A stretch of 56,455 nt of DNA from Halieaceae bacterium UBA4452 (lineage in GTDB: Bacteria; Pseudomonadota; Gammaproteobacteria; Pseudomonadales; Halieaceae). How positions within the stretch are numbered: the first letter of the stretch is position 1; each line of letters opens with the position of its first letter. The notes below the pieces were generated by a model that worked only from the letters and a program-made list of their open reading frames with translations, was not told the DNA's origin and did no database searches. The stretch covers positions 40,620 to 97,074 of the forward strand of contig DGPA01000005.1 of the NCBI GenBank assembly GCA_002389505.1, given 5' to 3'. This document shows, one piece after another, positions 34,847 to 43,795 of this stretch. Both the position numbers and the translations under genes were made by a program.

Positions 34847-34870
34847 GATTCACTCGCTGGCGTGTGAATC
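34847..34870. repeat. Inverted repeat after the small basic protein
   Basis: GATTCAC at 34847-34853 pairs with GTGAATC at 34864-34870 around a 10-base loop. It lies 24 bases past the stop of the small protein. There is no T run, so it is not a standard terminator; it may protect a 3' end or bind a protein. Confidence 0.4.
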
Positions 34871-34945
34871 AATCACCCCATCAGTGTGAACTGAGTAGAC
34901 CGCTTTGGCGTACCTCATTAACTAGACTTACCTCGGTCATCAGCC

Positions 34946-36370
34946 ATGCTCACCCTGCACGAAGAAATCCTTGTACCTCGCAGCCCTGAACAGTGCTTTC
35001 GATACATCGCCGATTTTCGCTCAGCAACACAATGGGATGCGACCGCCACACGGGCCGATAAGCTAACCGAGGGCCCCGTCGGCCTAGGCAGTCAGTTTGA
35101 GCTGGACTGCGCAGTCGGACCGGGCACCATTCAATTGGTCTACGAAATCGAAGAGTATCAGCCCTATCACAGCCTTGTATTCCGTGCGAGAGGTCGATAC
35201 TTCGACATCAAAGACACCATCGTCTTTTCAGCGCGCGATGAAGGCACGCACATAGACTATACCGCTGAATTCGAATACCGCTCCGGGTTGGAGAAAATCG
35301 CACGTCGCTTTGAAGCCCCCATGCGCGCCATGGGCGCTCGAAGCCTAGCCGGCCTGAAAGCAGCGCTGACTGATCAACATCCAGCGCCGAGCGTCAGTGC
35401 CTGTTCCCGTCGAGCCGATCAGCTCATACTGCCTGGTGTTGCCATGTTTACTCGCTGGGGCTATGCCCGCGGACGCAAGCAGTGGCGACCTGTGAGTCGA
35501 TTCATGGACGATCAGCATGTTGTGATTACTGGAGCGAGCTCGGGCCTCGGTTTGGCGACAAGTATTGCGTTGGCTGAAGCGGGGGCAAAGCTAACCTTAG
35601 TCATTCGTAATCCTGAGGGTGTCGAGGATCTCAAGAATCAACTTAGCACCCACACTGGTCGCAGCGATATCCGGGTCGAGCTGGCAGATTTGTCGCTAAT
35701 GACGGACGTCAATGCTCTCGCAGATCGGTTTCTCTCCCGAGGTGAACCCATTGACGTACTCGTGAACAATGCCGGCGCACTGTTTAACCAACGCACTGAA
35801 ACCCAAGAGGGGCTTGAACGAAGCTTTGCCTTACTGCTACTCAGTCCTTGGCAACTGACCCGACGTCTTAAACCGTTGCTAACCCATCACGCCCTGCCCG
35901 CCAGAATCATCAATGTTATATCGGGTGGTATGTATACCCAACGATTGTCGTGCCAGCACTTAGTGATGCCCGAGGATAATTACGACGGGCCTCAAGCCTA
36001 TGCGCGGGCCAAGCGCGGGCTCACCGTACTCACCGAGCTCTGGGCTAAAGCGTGGCGCGAAGAAAACATTGTAGTCAATGCCATGCATCCAGGATGGGCA
36101 GACACCCCCGGCGTCAAATCAGCACTCCCCGCCTTCCGACGGTTGACGCACAAAATTCTTCGTAATGAAGCGCAGGGAGCGGACACTATCATTTGGCTTG
36201 CACGAGCCACCGAAGCAGATCAAGTCAGCGGCAAGCTGTTTTTAGATCGCGAAATACGAAGCCCTTATCTGCTCAAAAAAACCATTGAACCGCCGTCGGA
36301 ACGCCAACAACTGGAGCCTTTTTTGGCGCAAATGCTCGCCACGGTCGCCGATCGTCGCATCGGTCATTAA
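34946..36370 (+). CDS. SRPBCC-SDR fusion protein (DHRS12-like oxidoreductase domain)
   Basis: 474 residues in two parts. Residues 1-145 form an SRPBCC (START-like) ligand-binding domain: EEILVPRSPEQCFRYIADF opens it, as in polyketide cyclase/dehydrase-like proteins. Residues about 170-474 form a short-chain dehydrogenase: cofactor motif TGASSGLG near 195, NNAG near 273, catalytic Ser in VISGGMY near 326, and Tyr351/Lys355 in YARAK. The C-terminal pattern MHPGWADTPGV resembles the DHRS12 group. The fusion suggests that ligand binding and redox chemistry act on the same hydrophobic molecule. The domain boundary and partner are inferred. Confidence 0.86.
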   Translation: MLTLHEEILVPRSPEQCFRYIADFRSATQWDATATRADKLTEGPVGLGSQFELDCAVGPGTIQLVYEIEEYQPYHSLVFRARGRYFDIKDTIVFSARDEGTHIDYTAEFEYRSGLEKIARRFEAPMRAMGARSLAGLKAALTDQHPAPSVSACSRRADQLILPGVAMFTRWGYARGRKQWRPVSRFMDDQHVVITGASSGLGLATSIALAEAGAKLTLVIRNPEGVEDLKNQLSTHTGRSDIRVELADLSLMTDVNALADRFLSRGEPIDVLVNNAGALFNQRTETQEGLERSFALLLLSPWQLTRRLKPLLTHHALPARIINVISGGMYTQRLSCQHLVMPEDNYDGPQAYARAKRGLTVLTELWAKAWREENIVVNAMHPGWADTPGVKSALPAFRRLTHKILRNEAQGADTIIWLARATEADQVSGKLFLDREIRSPYLLKKTIEPPSERQQLEPFLAQMLATVADRRIGH

Positions 36371-36429
36371 AGGCTGTATTTGCCGCGCTAACTGGTTAAG
36401 CTCCGTACTCTATACGAAGAGGCTTACCC

Positions 36430-37602
36430 ATGAATGAATCAATCACTTCTTTTGTGCCAAGCTTCGATAGCGACTCGGTAACAGATCTACGGCGACGACT
36501 GGCCCACACACGGCTACCCGACGAAGAGACGGTGGAAGACTGGTCTCAGGGCATTCCTTTGTCTTATCTGAGAGAGTTAGTCGATCGATGGGCTGACGAT
36601 TACGATATGTCTGGGGTCCCTAACACACTCAAGAGCTGGCCAAATTTCTTGACGAGCATCAACGAGATTAGCCTCCATTTTATTCACCTCCGGTCATCCC
36701 ATAGCGCTGCTCAACCACTCCTCTTGACTCATGGCTGGCCGGGGTCGGTACTGGAATTTCGTCATGTGATTGATCGACTGACCGAGCCGACCGCTTTTGG
36801 CGGCACACCCGAACAGGCCTTTCATGTGGTGATCCCCTCGCTGCCCGGCTATGGCTTTTCTGGAAAGCCCCGCACCACAGGTGTGGGTGTCGAACAAATA
36901 GCGGCACTGTGGACTACGCTAATGGAGCGCCTGGGTTACCTGCAATTCATTGCCCACGGGGGTGATTGGGGTGCGCTGGTGACTCAAGCCCTTGCCCTTC
37001 AGCGCACGAGTGCCTGCCGCGCTATCCACATCACCTTACCCATTATCGCCCCCGACCCAGAAACCATGAACGCGCTATTACCGGAAGAACAGCGTGCCCT
37101 GGAGTCTTTCGAATTTTATCAAACCTGGGATTCAGGTTATTCCAAACAACAAAGTACGCGCCCACAGACGCTGGGCTATGGACTCGCCGACTCCCCTGCC
37201 GGACAGCTGGCATGGATAGCGGAAAAGTATGCTCAGTGGACCGATTGCGTTCGTAACGGCATACGCCATCCAGAAAACGCGATCAGCAGAGACGAACTAT
37301 TAGACACGGCAATGATCTATTGGATGACCAATAGCGCAGCTAGCTCCGCGCGCTTGTATTGGGAAAGCTTTACCTCTCCGAGCCTCGAACCTATTGATCT
37401 ACCGACCGGCATTTCACAGTTTCCAGTAGAGATTTTCAGGACCAGCCAACGCTGGGCAGAAAAACGATTTTCGCAACTGGTCTACTTCAATAATGCGATA
37501 GCGAGTGGTGGCCACTTCGCTGCCTTAGAAACACCCGAACAATGGCTCAGGGAAATCCAGCAATGGCATAGTGCACTAAAAACGCAAGGATGCTTGGCGT
37601 GA
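36430..37602 (+). CDS. Epoxide hydrolase (EHN plus alpha/beta hydrolase)
   Basis: 390 residues. The N-terminal EHN domain (LRRRLAHTRLPDEE near residues 19-32) is followed by an alpha/beta-hydrolase fold with the oxyanion region HGWPGSVLEF near 99 and the nucleophile Asp at about 179 in HGGDWGALV. The His is in ASGGHFAALE near 361. It matches microsomal-type epoxide hydrolases, which open epoxides to diols through an alkyl-enzyme ester. It overlaps the next gene by 13 bases. A role in handling lipid or terpenoid epoxides is inferred from its neighbours. Confidence 0.92.
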   Translation: MNESITSFVPSFDSDSVTDLRRRLAHTRLPDEETVEDWSQGIPLSYLRELVDRWADDYDMSGVPNTLKSWPNFLTSINEISLHFIHLRSSHSAAQPLLLTHGWPGSVLEFRHVIDRLTEPTAFGGTPEQAFHVVIPSLPGYGFSGKPRTTGVGVEQIAALWTTLMERLGYLQFIAHGGDWGALVTQALALQRTSACRAIHITLPIIAPDPETMNALLPEEQRALESFEFYQTWDSGYSKQQSTRPQTLGYGLADSPAGQLAWIAEKYAQWTDCVRNGIRHPENAISRDELLDTAMIYWMTNSAASSARLYWESFTSPSLEPIDLPTGISQFPVEIFRTSQRWAEKRFSQLVYFNNAIASGGHFAALETPEQWLREIQQWHSALKTQGCLA

Positions 37603-38264
37603 TCGACCCTAATCTAATGACATCACCCTTCTTCACCAAAGATAGTCAGGAAGCAGATTCCGGCTACTGGTTGGGACGTCGCAAGGTGGCTGCAGCCATG
37701 CGCGACCTCATTGAAGCAGCCATCATTTGTGACATTCCCGAGGACTGCGCTGAAGAAGTCGCCGCCGATATCCGTCAGCTGATCACCAAGCTCGCTCCAT
37801 TGCCACAGCGTAAGGGGGTGCTCGCCTATGCACAAGCCCACGGCAATTTGCCCATAGCCAATCATGAAATGCTGTGTGTGGGGGGTGACAGTCATCCCAT
37901 GTCGCCTGGACTAAAGCACTGGTTAGATGGTGATGTAGTGCGTGGCAGCGTGTCATTTAACTGGTCCTATGAAGGCCCCCCGCAACATGCCCATGGCGGG
38001 TGGGTCGCTGCGGTATTTGACCATTTCATGGGTGTAGCTCACATGCGCTTTGGCAAGCCCGGTATGACCGGTGGGCTTGAGCTGCGCTACTTGCAGCCCA
38101 CCCCCCTCAATAAAACCCTTGATCTGGCCGCGATTGCCGCGTCAACGGAGGGACGCAAAACCCGCATGCAAGCCGAAATGCACTGCGAGGGCGTCTTGCT
38201 TGCGACAGCGACGGCGACATTCGTTCAGCCCAAACAGATGATATTCATGGACCCTGTTGTGTAG
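37590..38264 (+). CDS. Hotdog-fold thioesterase (PaaI-like)
   Basis: 224 residues. A helical N-terminal region precedes a hotdog domain with HAHGGWVAAVFDHFMG near residues 132-148, where the HGG pattern and following Asp fit the PaaI/YdiI type, and LQPTPLNKTLDLAA near 170. It should hydrolyse a CoA thioester. The first start, ATG 37590, has only a weak AAGGA; an in-frame ATG at 37617 would remove nine residues. It may release an acid produced near the epoxide hydrolase, with which it overlaps. Confidence 0.83.
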   Translation: MLGVIDPNLMTSPFFTKDSQEADSGYWLGRRKVAAAMRDLIEAAIICDIPEDCAEEVAADIRQLITKLAPLPQRKGVLAYAQAHGNLPIANHEMLCVGGDSHPMSPGLKHWLDGDVVRGSVSFNWSYEGPPQHAHGGWVAAVFDHFMGVAHMRFGKPGMTGGLELRYLQPTPLNKTLDLAAIAASTEGRKTRMQAEMHCEGVLLATATATFVQPKQMIFMDPVV

Positions 38265-38275
38265 TCGGCAAGGCC

Positions 38276-39988
38276 TCAGCGGCGACTGTATACCTCTGCC
38301 CCTCCAATAAACGTACGATCAACCTTCAGCTCGCGCATATCCTCAACCTTGAGGGGATTGCCCGATAAAATGATCAAATCTGCTAACTTGCCAGATTCAA
38401 TGGAACCCACGTCATCGTCCATAAACACCTGCCAAGCTGCATCAATCGTCACCGCCCGTAAGGCATCGACCCGACTAATGCGCTGATGTGGCCCTATGAC
38501 CGCGCCACTGGTGCTTTTACGTTCTACCTGACTCCACACGGCCTGTAGGGGCAGCATGGGTAACACAGGTGTATCCATATGGGAGCTAAACCGAACCCCT
38601 GCATCGAGCGCCCACTTGGCTGGACTCATATTACTGGCCCGCTCAGGACCCATAAAAATCGCTGCATGACGGTCGCCCCAGAAATAAGTGTGTGCGGAGA
38701 AAAAACTGGGGGTCACTCCCAGCGCCGCCATCCGATCGATTTGGTCGCGACGGGTCATTTGCGCATGGATGATCAGTGGTCTTGCCTCAGCCCAGGCGTA
38801 TTTTTTTGCTGCCGCTTCAATAGCGTCCAAGGCATCATCTATCGATGCGTCACCGTTGCCATGAATAGCCACTTGAATACGGCGTGCATAAAGGCCATCG
38901 ACCTGCTCCATCAATTTTTCGCGCAGCACTGAGGGATAGCCTCGGTAGTGCATATCACCCTTATAGGCGACGTAGTAAGGCTCACTGAGGTAGCCCGTAA
39001 AGCCTTGAATACTGCCATCAGCGATGATCTTCACCCGGGGTACAGTAACTCGTCCGCCCTCAAGCTTACGGGGATTCCAGTCGTCATTGATCACCTTATC
39101 CATTACCTCTTCATAAAGTGGAAACAAGGCAACTCGCTGGGGAAATACGTTAAATCTACTGAGTGGGCCAAGACCTTTAGACGCCGACAGAGGCAGCCCC
39201 CCGGCTGACGCCGTGGTCACTCCCTGCTCAAGGTAACTCGCTGCTGCGAGCGTGAGCATTCGTACCCCATCGCTAATGCCAATATCGTACATTTGCTTGA
39301 CAACGGTCCGGGCAGCCGTTTCTTCAAGCACTCCATTGGGGCGCCTGCGATCGGGTGACGACAGATCTCGTTGAATGTGTCCGCCCTCGGGATCTGCGGT
39401 ATTTTCATCAATATTTACTGCTGCCAAGGCGGCAGAATTTGCCGAGGTCAAATGGCCGGAAATATGCATGACAACCACAGGACGAGTAGCAGACACACGA
39501 TCGAGATCATCCCGGGTCAAATGCCGCTGCTCAGCGATCATGGTGTCATCAAAACCCCAGCCCATGACCCAACCGTCCGGGCGTGCCTCGGCCATTTGTT
39601 GTAAGCGGTCTATCACCTCGTCTATGTCGTCTACGTCGCCAATGGGTGGGGAATTAAGGTCGGTGGAAAAAACTACCTGTCCCGACGCAGGAAAGTGACC
39701 GTGCGCATCAACAAAGCCCGGCATTAACGTTCTACCACGCAGGTCAATCACCTGCGTACTGTCATCGACCAGAGCAAGCATGGCCTCACTGCTACCCACG
39801 TTATCAATGCGATCTCCACGGACACTAATGGCTTCAACAACGCGGTTGTTACTATCCATGGTGAGTACATCACCGTTGATAAATACCTGATGTGAGGGCG
39901 CTTCGGGGGGGCGGGTGGCGATCGAAAACAACACCCACAAGCCGATAATAAATGCAGAAAAGATTGATGCTACAACGCGGATTGACAT
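38276..39988 (-). CDS. Amidohydrolase family protein (YtcJ/amidohydrolase 3 type)
   Basis: 570 residues. An N-terminal hydrophobic segment (IFSAFIIGLWVLFSIA) acts as signal or anchor, so the enzyme is likely exported or membrane-bound. The metal-dependent hydrolase core shows DAHGHFPASG near residue 94 (first metal ligands), IHGNGDASIDDALDAIE near 370, and SHMDTPVLP near 470 where Asp and His act on the metal. This matches the amidohydrolase 3 group with predicted N-acyl or cyclic amide substrates. The physiological substrate is unknown. It converges with the thioesterase gene, 11 bases apart. Confidence 0.88.
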   Translation of the reverse strand: MSIRVVASIFSAFIIGLWVLFSIATRPPEAPSHQVFINGDVLTMDSNNRVVEAISVRGDRIDNVGSSEAMLALVDDSTQVIDLRGRTLMPGFVDAHGHFPASGQVVFSTDLNSPPIGDVDDIDEVIDRLQQMAEARPDGWVMGWGFDDTMIAEQRHLTRDDLDRVSATRPVVVMHISGHLTSANSAALAAVNIDENTADPEGGHIQRDLSSPDRRRPNGVLEETAARTVVKQMYDIGISDGVRMLTLAAASYLEQGVTTASAGGLPLSASKGLGPLSRFNVFPQRVALFPLYEEVMDKVINDDWNPRKLEGGRVTVPRVKIIADGSIQGFTGYLSEPYYVAYKGDMHYRGYPSVLREKLMEQVDGLYARRIQVAIHGNGDASIDDALDAIEAAAKKYAWAEARPLIIHAQMTRRDQIDRMAALGVTPSFFSAHTYFWGDRHAAIFMGPERASNMSPAKWALDAGVRFSSHMDTPVLPMLPLQAVWSQVERKSTSGAVIGPHQRISRVDALRAVTIDAAWQVFMDDDVGSIESGKLADLIILSGNPLKVEDMRELKVDRTFIGGAEVYSRR

Positions 39989-39996
39989 GGGCTATC

Positions 39997-40230
39997 TCAG
40001 TAGTGGGGTGGTGGCGTGTTATCAGCAGGCTCCGCGGTATCGAGCCTTGCTCCCTGTTCTTTTATTTGCTGTTGCAACAGCCTGTTTTGCATTTGCAATT
40101 CAATTATTTGCTGTTGCTGAGTCGCCAACGCAGCGTCCAGCGATGCCACTGTATCTTCTAAAAAACTTAGCTGCATTTCAATACTAGCCGTACGTTGCTC
40201 TAACGAGGACATGGTCAGCTGAGACTCCAT
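39997..40230 (-). CDS. slyX: SlyX-like protein
   Basis: 77 residues from the ATG at 40230, or 71 from the ATG at 40212. The reading frame extends upstream to 40566, but that part lies on the opposite strand of yciH and is rich in Arg and Pro, so it is not coding. The protein is an amphipathic coiled coil: MSSLEQRTASIEMQLSFLEDT, then a heptad of Gln/Leu and a Pro-rich tail, as in the SlyX family of about 72 residues. The function of SlyX is unknown. Neither start has a strong ribosome binding site. Confidence 0.85.
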   Translation of the reverse strand: MESQLTMSSLEQRTASIEMQLSFLEDTVASLDAALATQQQQIIELQMQNRLLQQQIKEQGARLDTAEPADNTPPPHY

Positions 40231-40285
40231 TATTTTATTGGCAGCAAAAACGTTACCATAGACTCGATGGATAAAGGGGAGTGTT

Positions 40286-40648
40286 GTGGCTAAAAAATCG
40301 ACGCAGTCACGGTTAGTGTTTTCCACCGACGGTGGTGAATTATGTCGCCAGTGCCAACGTAAGCGCATGGCGTGTGTTTGCGGCCCGGCCCGTCCCGCCC
40401 AGATGGGTGATGGCGTTGCACGAATTCGGCGCGAGACCAAAGGGCGCGGCGGCAAAGCGGTCACTGTCATAGAGGGGCTACCCCTAGCGCCCGAGGCCCT
40501 CAAAGCACTCGCCAAACAACTGAAGCAACGCTGCGGCGTTGGCGGCGCTGTTAAGGAGGGTAACATCGAGATTCAAGGGGATCAGCGCGATAACTGTCAG
40601 GCGGCCCTCCTAGCCGAAGGCCACCCGTGTAAGTTGGCAGGAGGCTAA
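40286..40648 (+). CDS. yciH: SUI1/YciH-family translation factor-like protein
   Basis: 120 residues. The C-terminal SUI1 fold (about 45-118) shows GRGGKAVTVIEGLPL and the signature KQLKQRCGVGGAVKEGNIEIQGD. The N-terminal 40 residues carry four Cys (CRQCQ and CVCG), perhaps for a metal site. YciH is the bacterial homologue of eukaryotic eIF1 and is thought to influence start-codon selection. It is divergent from slyX with about 55 bases between starts, which must hold both promoters. Confidence 0.92.
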   Translation: MAKKSTQSRLVFSTDGGELCRQCQRKRMACVCGPARPAQMGDGVARIRRETKGRGGKAVTVIEGLPLAPEALKALAKQLKQRCGVGGAVKEGNIEIQGDQRDNCQAALLAEGHPCKLAGG

Positions 40649-40652
40649 GCCG

Positions 40653-41780
40653 TCATAATGCAGCACGCGGTTCGATAAGCGTCTTTTGAGCAGTCGCTTT
40701 TTTACCGTACAGTTTCACCGCCTCTACAGCGAGTGCGCCCTCCAGCGAGGTGCGATGAGAATAATGGCTCGCAAAAGTTGATTTCAGCCCCTGCTGCACC
40801 CGATGTCGCATAGCACCCAAGCGCTCTAGGCCCGCACGCTGGAGGAAAGGCGTGAGTAACCAGCCACCCACACTCCAGGCAAACCCATATCCTCGAGTCA
40901 ATGTGGTCGGCGACGGGTCCAACATACCGTAGATATAGACCTGCTTGAACTCCTCTGATCCATAGCGACTCCAGACCGGCATCCGTTTCTGAGCCGCGGC
41001 CTCCATCGCTGACAGAATGCTGTTACTGAGAGGACCGCCACCTATAGGATCGAAAGCCACTGTCGCACCCGTCGACTCAAGCGCTGCCCGTAACTGCGCG
41101 CTAAAATCGGTATCTGAGGCGTTGACAACCATGTCTGCTCCCTGATGTTTGAGTAATGCCACCTGTTCATCTGAGCGCACAATGTTCACCAACGGTATGC
41201 CATCTTCCAGGCAAATACGATTGAGCATTTGCCCTAGATTAGAGGCCGCGGCTGCATGAACAATTGCCTTATGACCTTCCAATTTTGCGGTTTCCACAAA
41301 GCCCAGCGCTGTCATTGGATTGACAAAGCAAGAGGCGCCTTCCTCGGCGGATACATCGTCATTTAAGGGCAGACATTGCATCGCAGGTACACTTCGATAG
41401 TGCGCAAAAAATTCGCCGCCAAAGGCCCCCACTCGCTTACCGAGTAATGCTTGTGCTCCGTCAGATTCGCCGGCAGCGATGACCTTCCCCGCGCCTTCAT
41501 TACCCGCTGGCAGCCAAAGACCTTGTCGCGCGGCCATGGCTTTATATAGCGCTGGGGGCAAGGGCACTCGCACGGCGGGGTAACCGTTGCGTTCGCAGGC
41601 CTCAGCAGTATCGGTGTCAGCAATACCAAACATTAATCCCAAATCGGAGGGGTTGATGGGGGCGGCCTCTACCTCAATGAGCACCTCATCAGCGCCCGGG
41701 TCAGCGATCTCCACTTCAAATAATGCGCACTCGATATAGCCCTCGTCGTCAACACAGGATTGCAACTGCAATGTTTTCAT
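40653..41780 (-). CDS. Medium-chain dehydrogenase/reductase (quinone oxidoreductase-like)
   Basis: 375 residues from the ATG at 41780, which has AAGGAG six bases upstream and overlaps the slt stop as ATGA; the 10-residue extension from 41810 is rejected. The GroES-like N-terminal half (INPSDLGLMFG near 50) is followed by a Rossmann fold with HAAAASNLGQM near 160. The typical Zn ligands are not obvious, so it is probably a Zn-free quinone-oxidoreductase-like enzyme or enoyl reductase. The cofactor is likely NADP(H). The substrate is unknown. Confidence 0.84.
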   Translation of the reverse strand: MKTLQLQSCVDDEGYIECALFEVEIADPGADEVLIEVEAAPINPSDLGLMFGIADTDTAEACERNGYPAVRVPLPPALYKAMAARQGLWLPAGNEGAGKVIAAGESDGAQALLGKRVGAFGGEFFAHYRSVPAMQCLPLNDDVSAEEGASCFVNPMTALGFVETAKLEGHKAIVHAAAASNLGQMLNRICLEDGIPLVNIVRSDEQVALLKHQGADMVVNASDTDFSAQLRAALESTGATVAFDPIGGGPLSNSILSAMEAAAQKRMPVWSRYGSEEFKQVYIYGMLDPSPTTLTRGYGFAWSVGGWLLTPFLQRAGLERLGAMRHRVQQGLKSTFASHYSHRTSLEGALAVEAVKLYGKKATAQKTLIEPRAAL

Positions 41781-43747
41781 ACATTCTCCTTTGGCCCTAA
41801 CAACGACCACTCTTTGTCAGTCAACAGCATGGCGGGCTGACCTGCCCGTTTACGGTAGATTACCGCATAAGCGAGTACTGCTTGGACGTACTCGCGAGTT
41901 TCTTTAAAGGGCAAACTATCGATCCACTGATCGACAGGTAGTTTGGATTTGCTCCAGCGTACCACCCGGTGTGGCCCAGCATTATAACCGGCCAGCGCTT
42001 TCGGACGATGGCCGTCAAAGCGGGTCAGTAATGACTGGTAGTAGTGGCTCCCTAGGATCACATTGTAGTGTGGCTCTAACAATTGCCCTCGCCGGTAACT
42101 AACCCCCATCTTCTTAGCCACTTGTCTGGCCGTGCTTGGCATGAGCTGCATGAGCCCTAGTGCGCCAGCTCGTGACTCGGCTTGTGGGTAAAACGCACTT
42201 TCCCTGCGCGCAATAGCCATGAGATCTAGTGCATCGACATTACCGTTGGCGCCTGCCTGTTCAAAGATCGCTGTGAAGGCCACGGGAAAACGTAAAGCCA
42301 CCTCATTCCAAGCCTCAAAGTAGTTGGCCGCATCAATGGCTAGATTGAACCACCCTTGCTGCATTGCCCATTGTGCGGCTGCCAGACCCCTCTGAGTGTC
42401 CAAGCGCCCCAATAGCGCACGCCATTCCGATTTACTCTCTGCATTGCGGCCCAATGCCCTAAGCTCTACCAGTCGTTGAGCAGCATCGTCATCAGGCAGG
42501 CGACTGATCACCGCCGGCTGCTCATTGAGCTGATAGTCCTGCTGGACTTTGTCCGCCGCCAGAAAACCATGGTAGCTTCGCTCTAGCGCTAGCTGTTGGT
42601 AGCCCAGCTGTGCCTCTTGATCTCGTCCCTGCCATTCTAGTGCGCGGGCTCGCCAATAGCGCCACTGATCCTTCTCTCTGGCGACAGGTGATAACCATGG
42701 CAGAACGGTTAGCAGAGCCGGCCAGTTGCCCTCCCTAACTTGATTGCGAAGAAATATTTCGGTGAGTTCGTCGTCGGCAAGCCGTTCTAGATGATCGAGA
42801 ATCCACGGCTCAGGTGCTGACGCTTGGGCAAATAAGCTATGGCGGAGAATACTCCTCTCCATTGTCTCAATTTCCGAGTCCGTAAAGGGGTGGGCAGATT
42901 GAACGTTGCGTAAAGCTTGCCGGGCCTGTTCGGGATTCACGCGTGCCAAGCGTCGAATCCCGGCCGTCATCAGTTCTGCGTGCCAGCGATCGGCCACATG
43001 GGTATCGCGAAGCACGGAGTCAGGGCGCCGATAGATAATGACTAACTCATCCATTTTTGGCGCCAATGATGGCGAGGCAAATCGTGTGAGGTAACGAATG
43101 AGTTGGGGCTGGCGAGCGTCAAACGCTTTCAGCGCTCGGGACCAAACCAGGTCATCGCTAGGGCCATCAGTCTCGCGCAACCAACGCTGAAACAACGGGT
43201 CACAGGCTTTGTCTTGGGAGTGGTCAACATTCCACAAACGAGCGGCACCTTGCCAACCGAGCGCTTTGTTGCCGACACTCGCCTGGGCTCGGTAATAAAA
43301 ACACTGCAAACGTGGATCGTTCGGGGGGCTATCAAGCACACCAAGCAGCGCGGCCCAGCGTTTATCCTGCCCTTTATGCTCGATATAGGCGGCCAAAAAT
43401 CGATTTTTCAGGGGTGTCCCCGCCACCCTGCGTATAAACGCATTGGCTTCTTCAGGCTGCAGGTAATGTAACCGAGCGATTAATTCTTGGTAATCCAGAT
43501 ACATGCCCAAGGGATAATCCGCAAGATCCCTCCGCAACCGCCGGTATCGTGGTCCGGCCCCGCTGGTCAATTCCCGCTCTGCAGCCAGAAATTGCTGCTG
43601 CTGAACCGTTCTTTCAACCGTGGCGCCGCTCACCGGTAACAGTATGAGCAGCAGGACAACAAACAACTGACAGTAGGAGTACACGGCTATCCGGTGGCGA
43701 AGCAAAGGCATGGGCGCTAGCATCACCTGAAAGACAGATTTTTTCAA
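41777..43747 (-). CDS. slt: Soluble lytic murein transglycosylase
   Basis: 656 residues. A signal sequence (LLLILLPVSGA near 30-45, behind a basic start) leads to the helical U- and L-domains, and the C-terminal SLT domain follows: catalytic Glu at about 515 in ARRESAFYPQ, then GLMQLMPSTA near 533 and LAGYNAGPHRV near 585. The enzyme cleaves the glycan strand of peptidoglycan with anhydromuramyl formation. The ATG at 43747 precedes a rather long n-region; an internal start is possible. It is divergent from selD. Confidence 0.93.
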   Translation of the reverse strand: MKKSVFQVMLAPMPLLRHRIAVYSYCQLFVVLLLILLPVSGATVERTVQQQQFLAAERELTSGAGPRYRRLRRDLADYPLGMYLDYQELIARLHYLQPEEANAFIRRVAGTPLKNRFLAAYIEHKGQDKRWAALLGVLDSPPNDPRLQCFYYRAQASVGNKALGWQGAARLWNVDHSQDKACDPLFQRWLRETDGPSDDLVWSRALKAFDARQPQLIRYLTRFASPSLAPKMDELVIIYRRPDSVLRDTHVADRWHAELMTAGIRRLARVNPEQARQALRNVQSAHPFTDSEIETMERSILRHSLFAQASAPEPWILDHLERLADDELTEIFLRNQVREGNWPALLTVLPWLSPVAREKDQWRYWRARALEWQGRDQEAQLGYQQLALERSYHGFLAADKVQQDYQLNEQPAVISRLPDDDAAQRLVELRALGRNAESKSEWRALLGRLDTQRGLAAAQWAMQQGWFNLAIDAANYFEAWNEVALRFPVAFTAIFEQAGANGNVDALDLMAIARRESAFYPQAESRAGALGLMQLMPSTARQVAKKMGVSYRRGQLLEPHYNVILGSHYYQSLLTRFDGHRPKALAGYNAGPHRVVRWSKSKLPVDQWIDSLPFKETREYVQAVLAYAVIYRKRAGQPAMLLTDKEWSLLGPKENV

Positions 43748-43795
43748 TCACTCGCTGTCACGTACACTAGCGGGAACGACCCCTTAGGAATCGCC

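Noticed and set aside
40231..40566. Extended slyX reading frame
   Set aside because: The extra part lies opposite the well-supported yciH gene and is Arg/Pro-rich, as expected of an antisense shadow.
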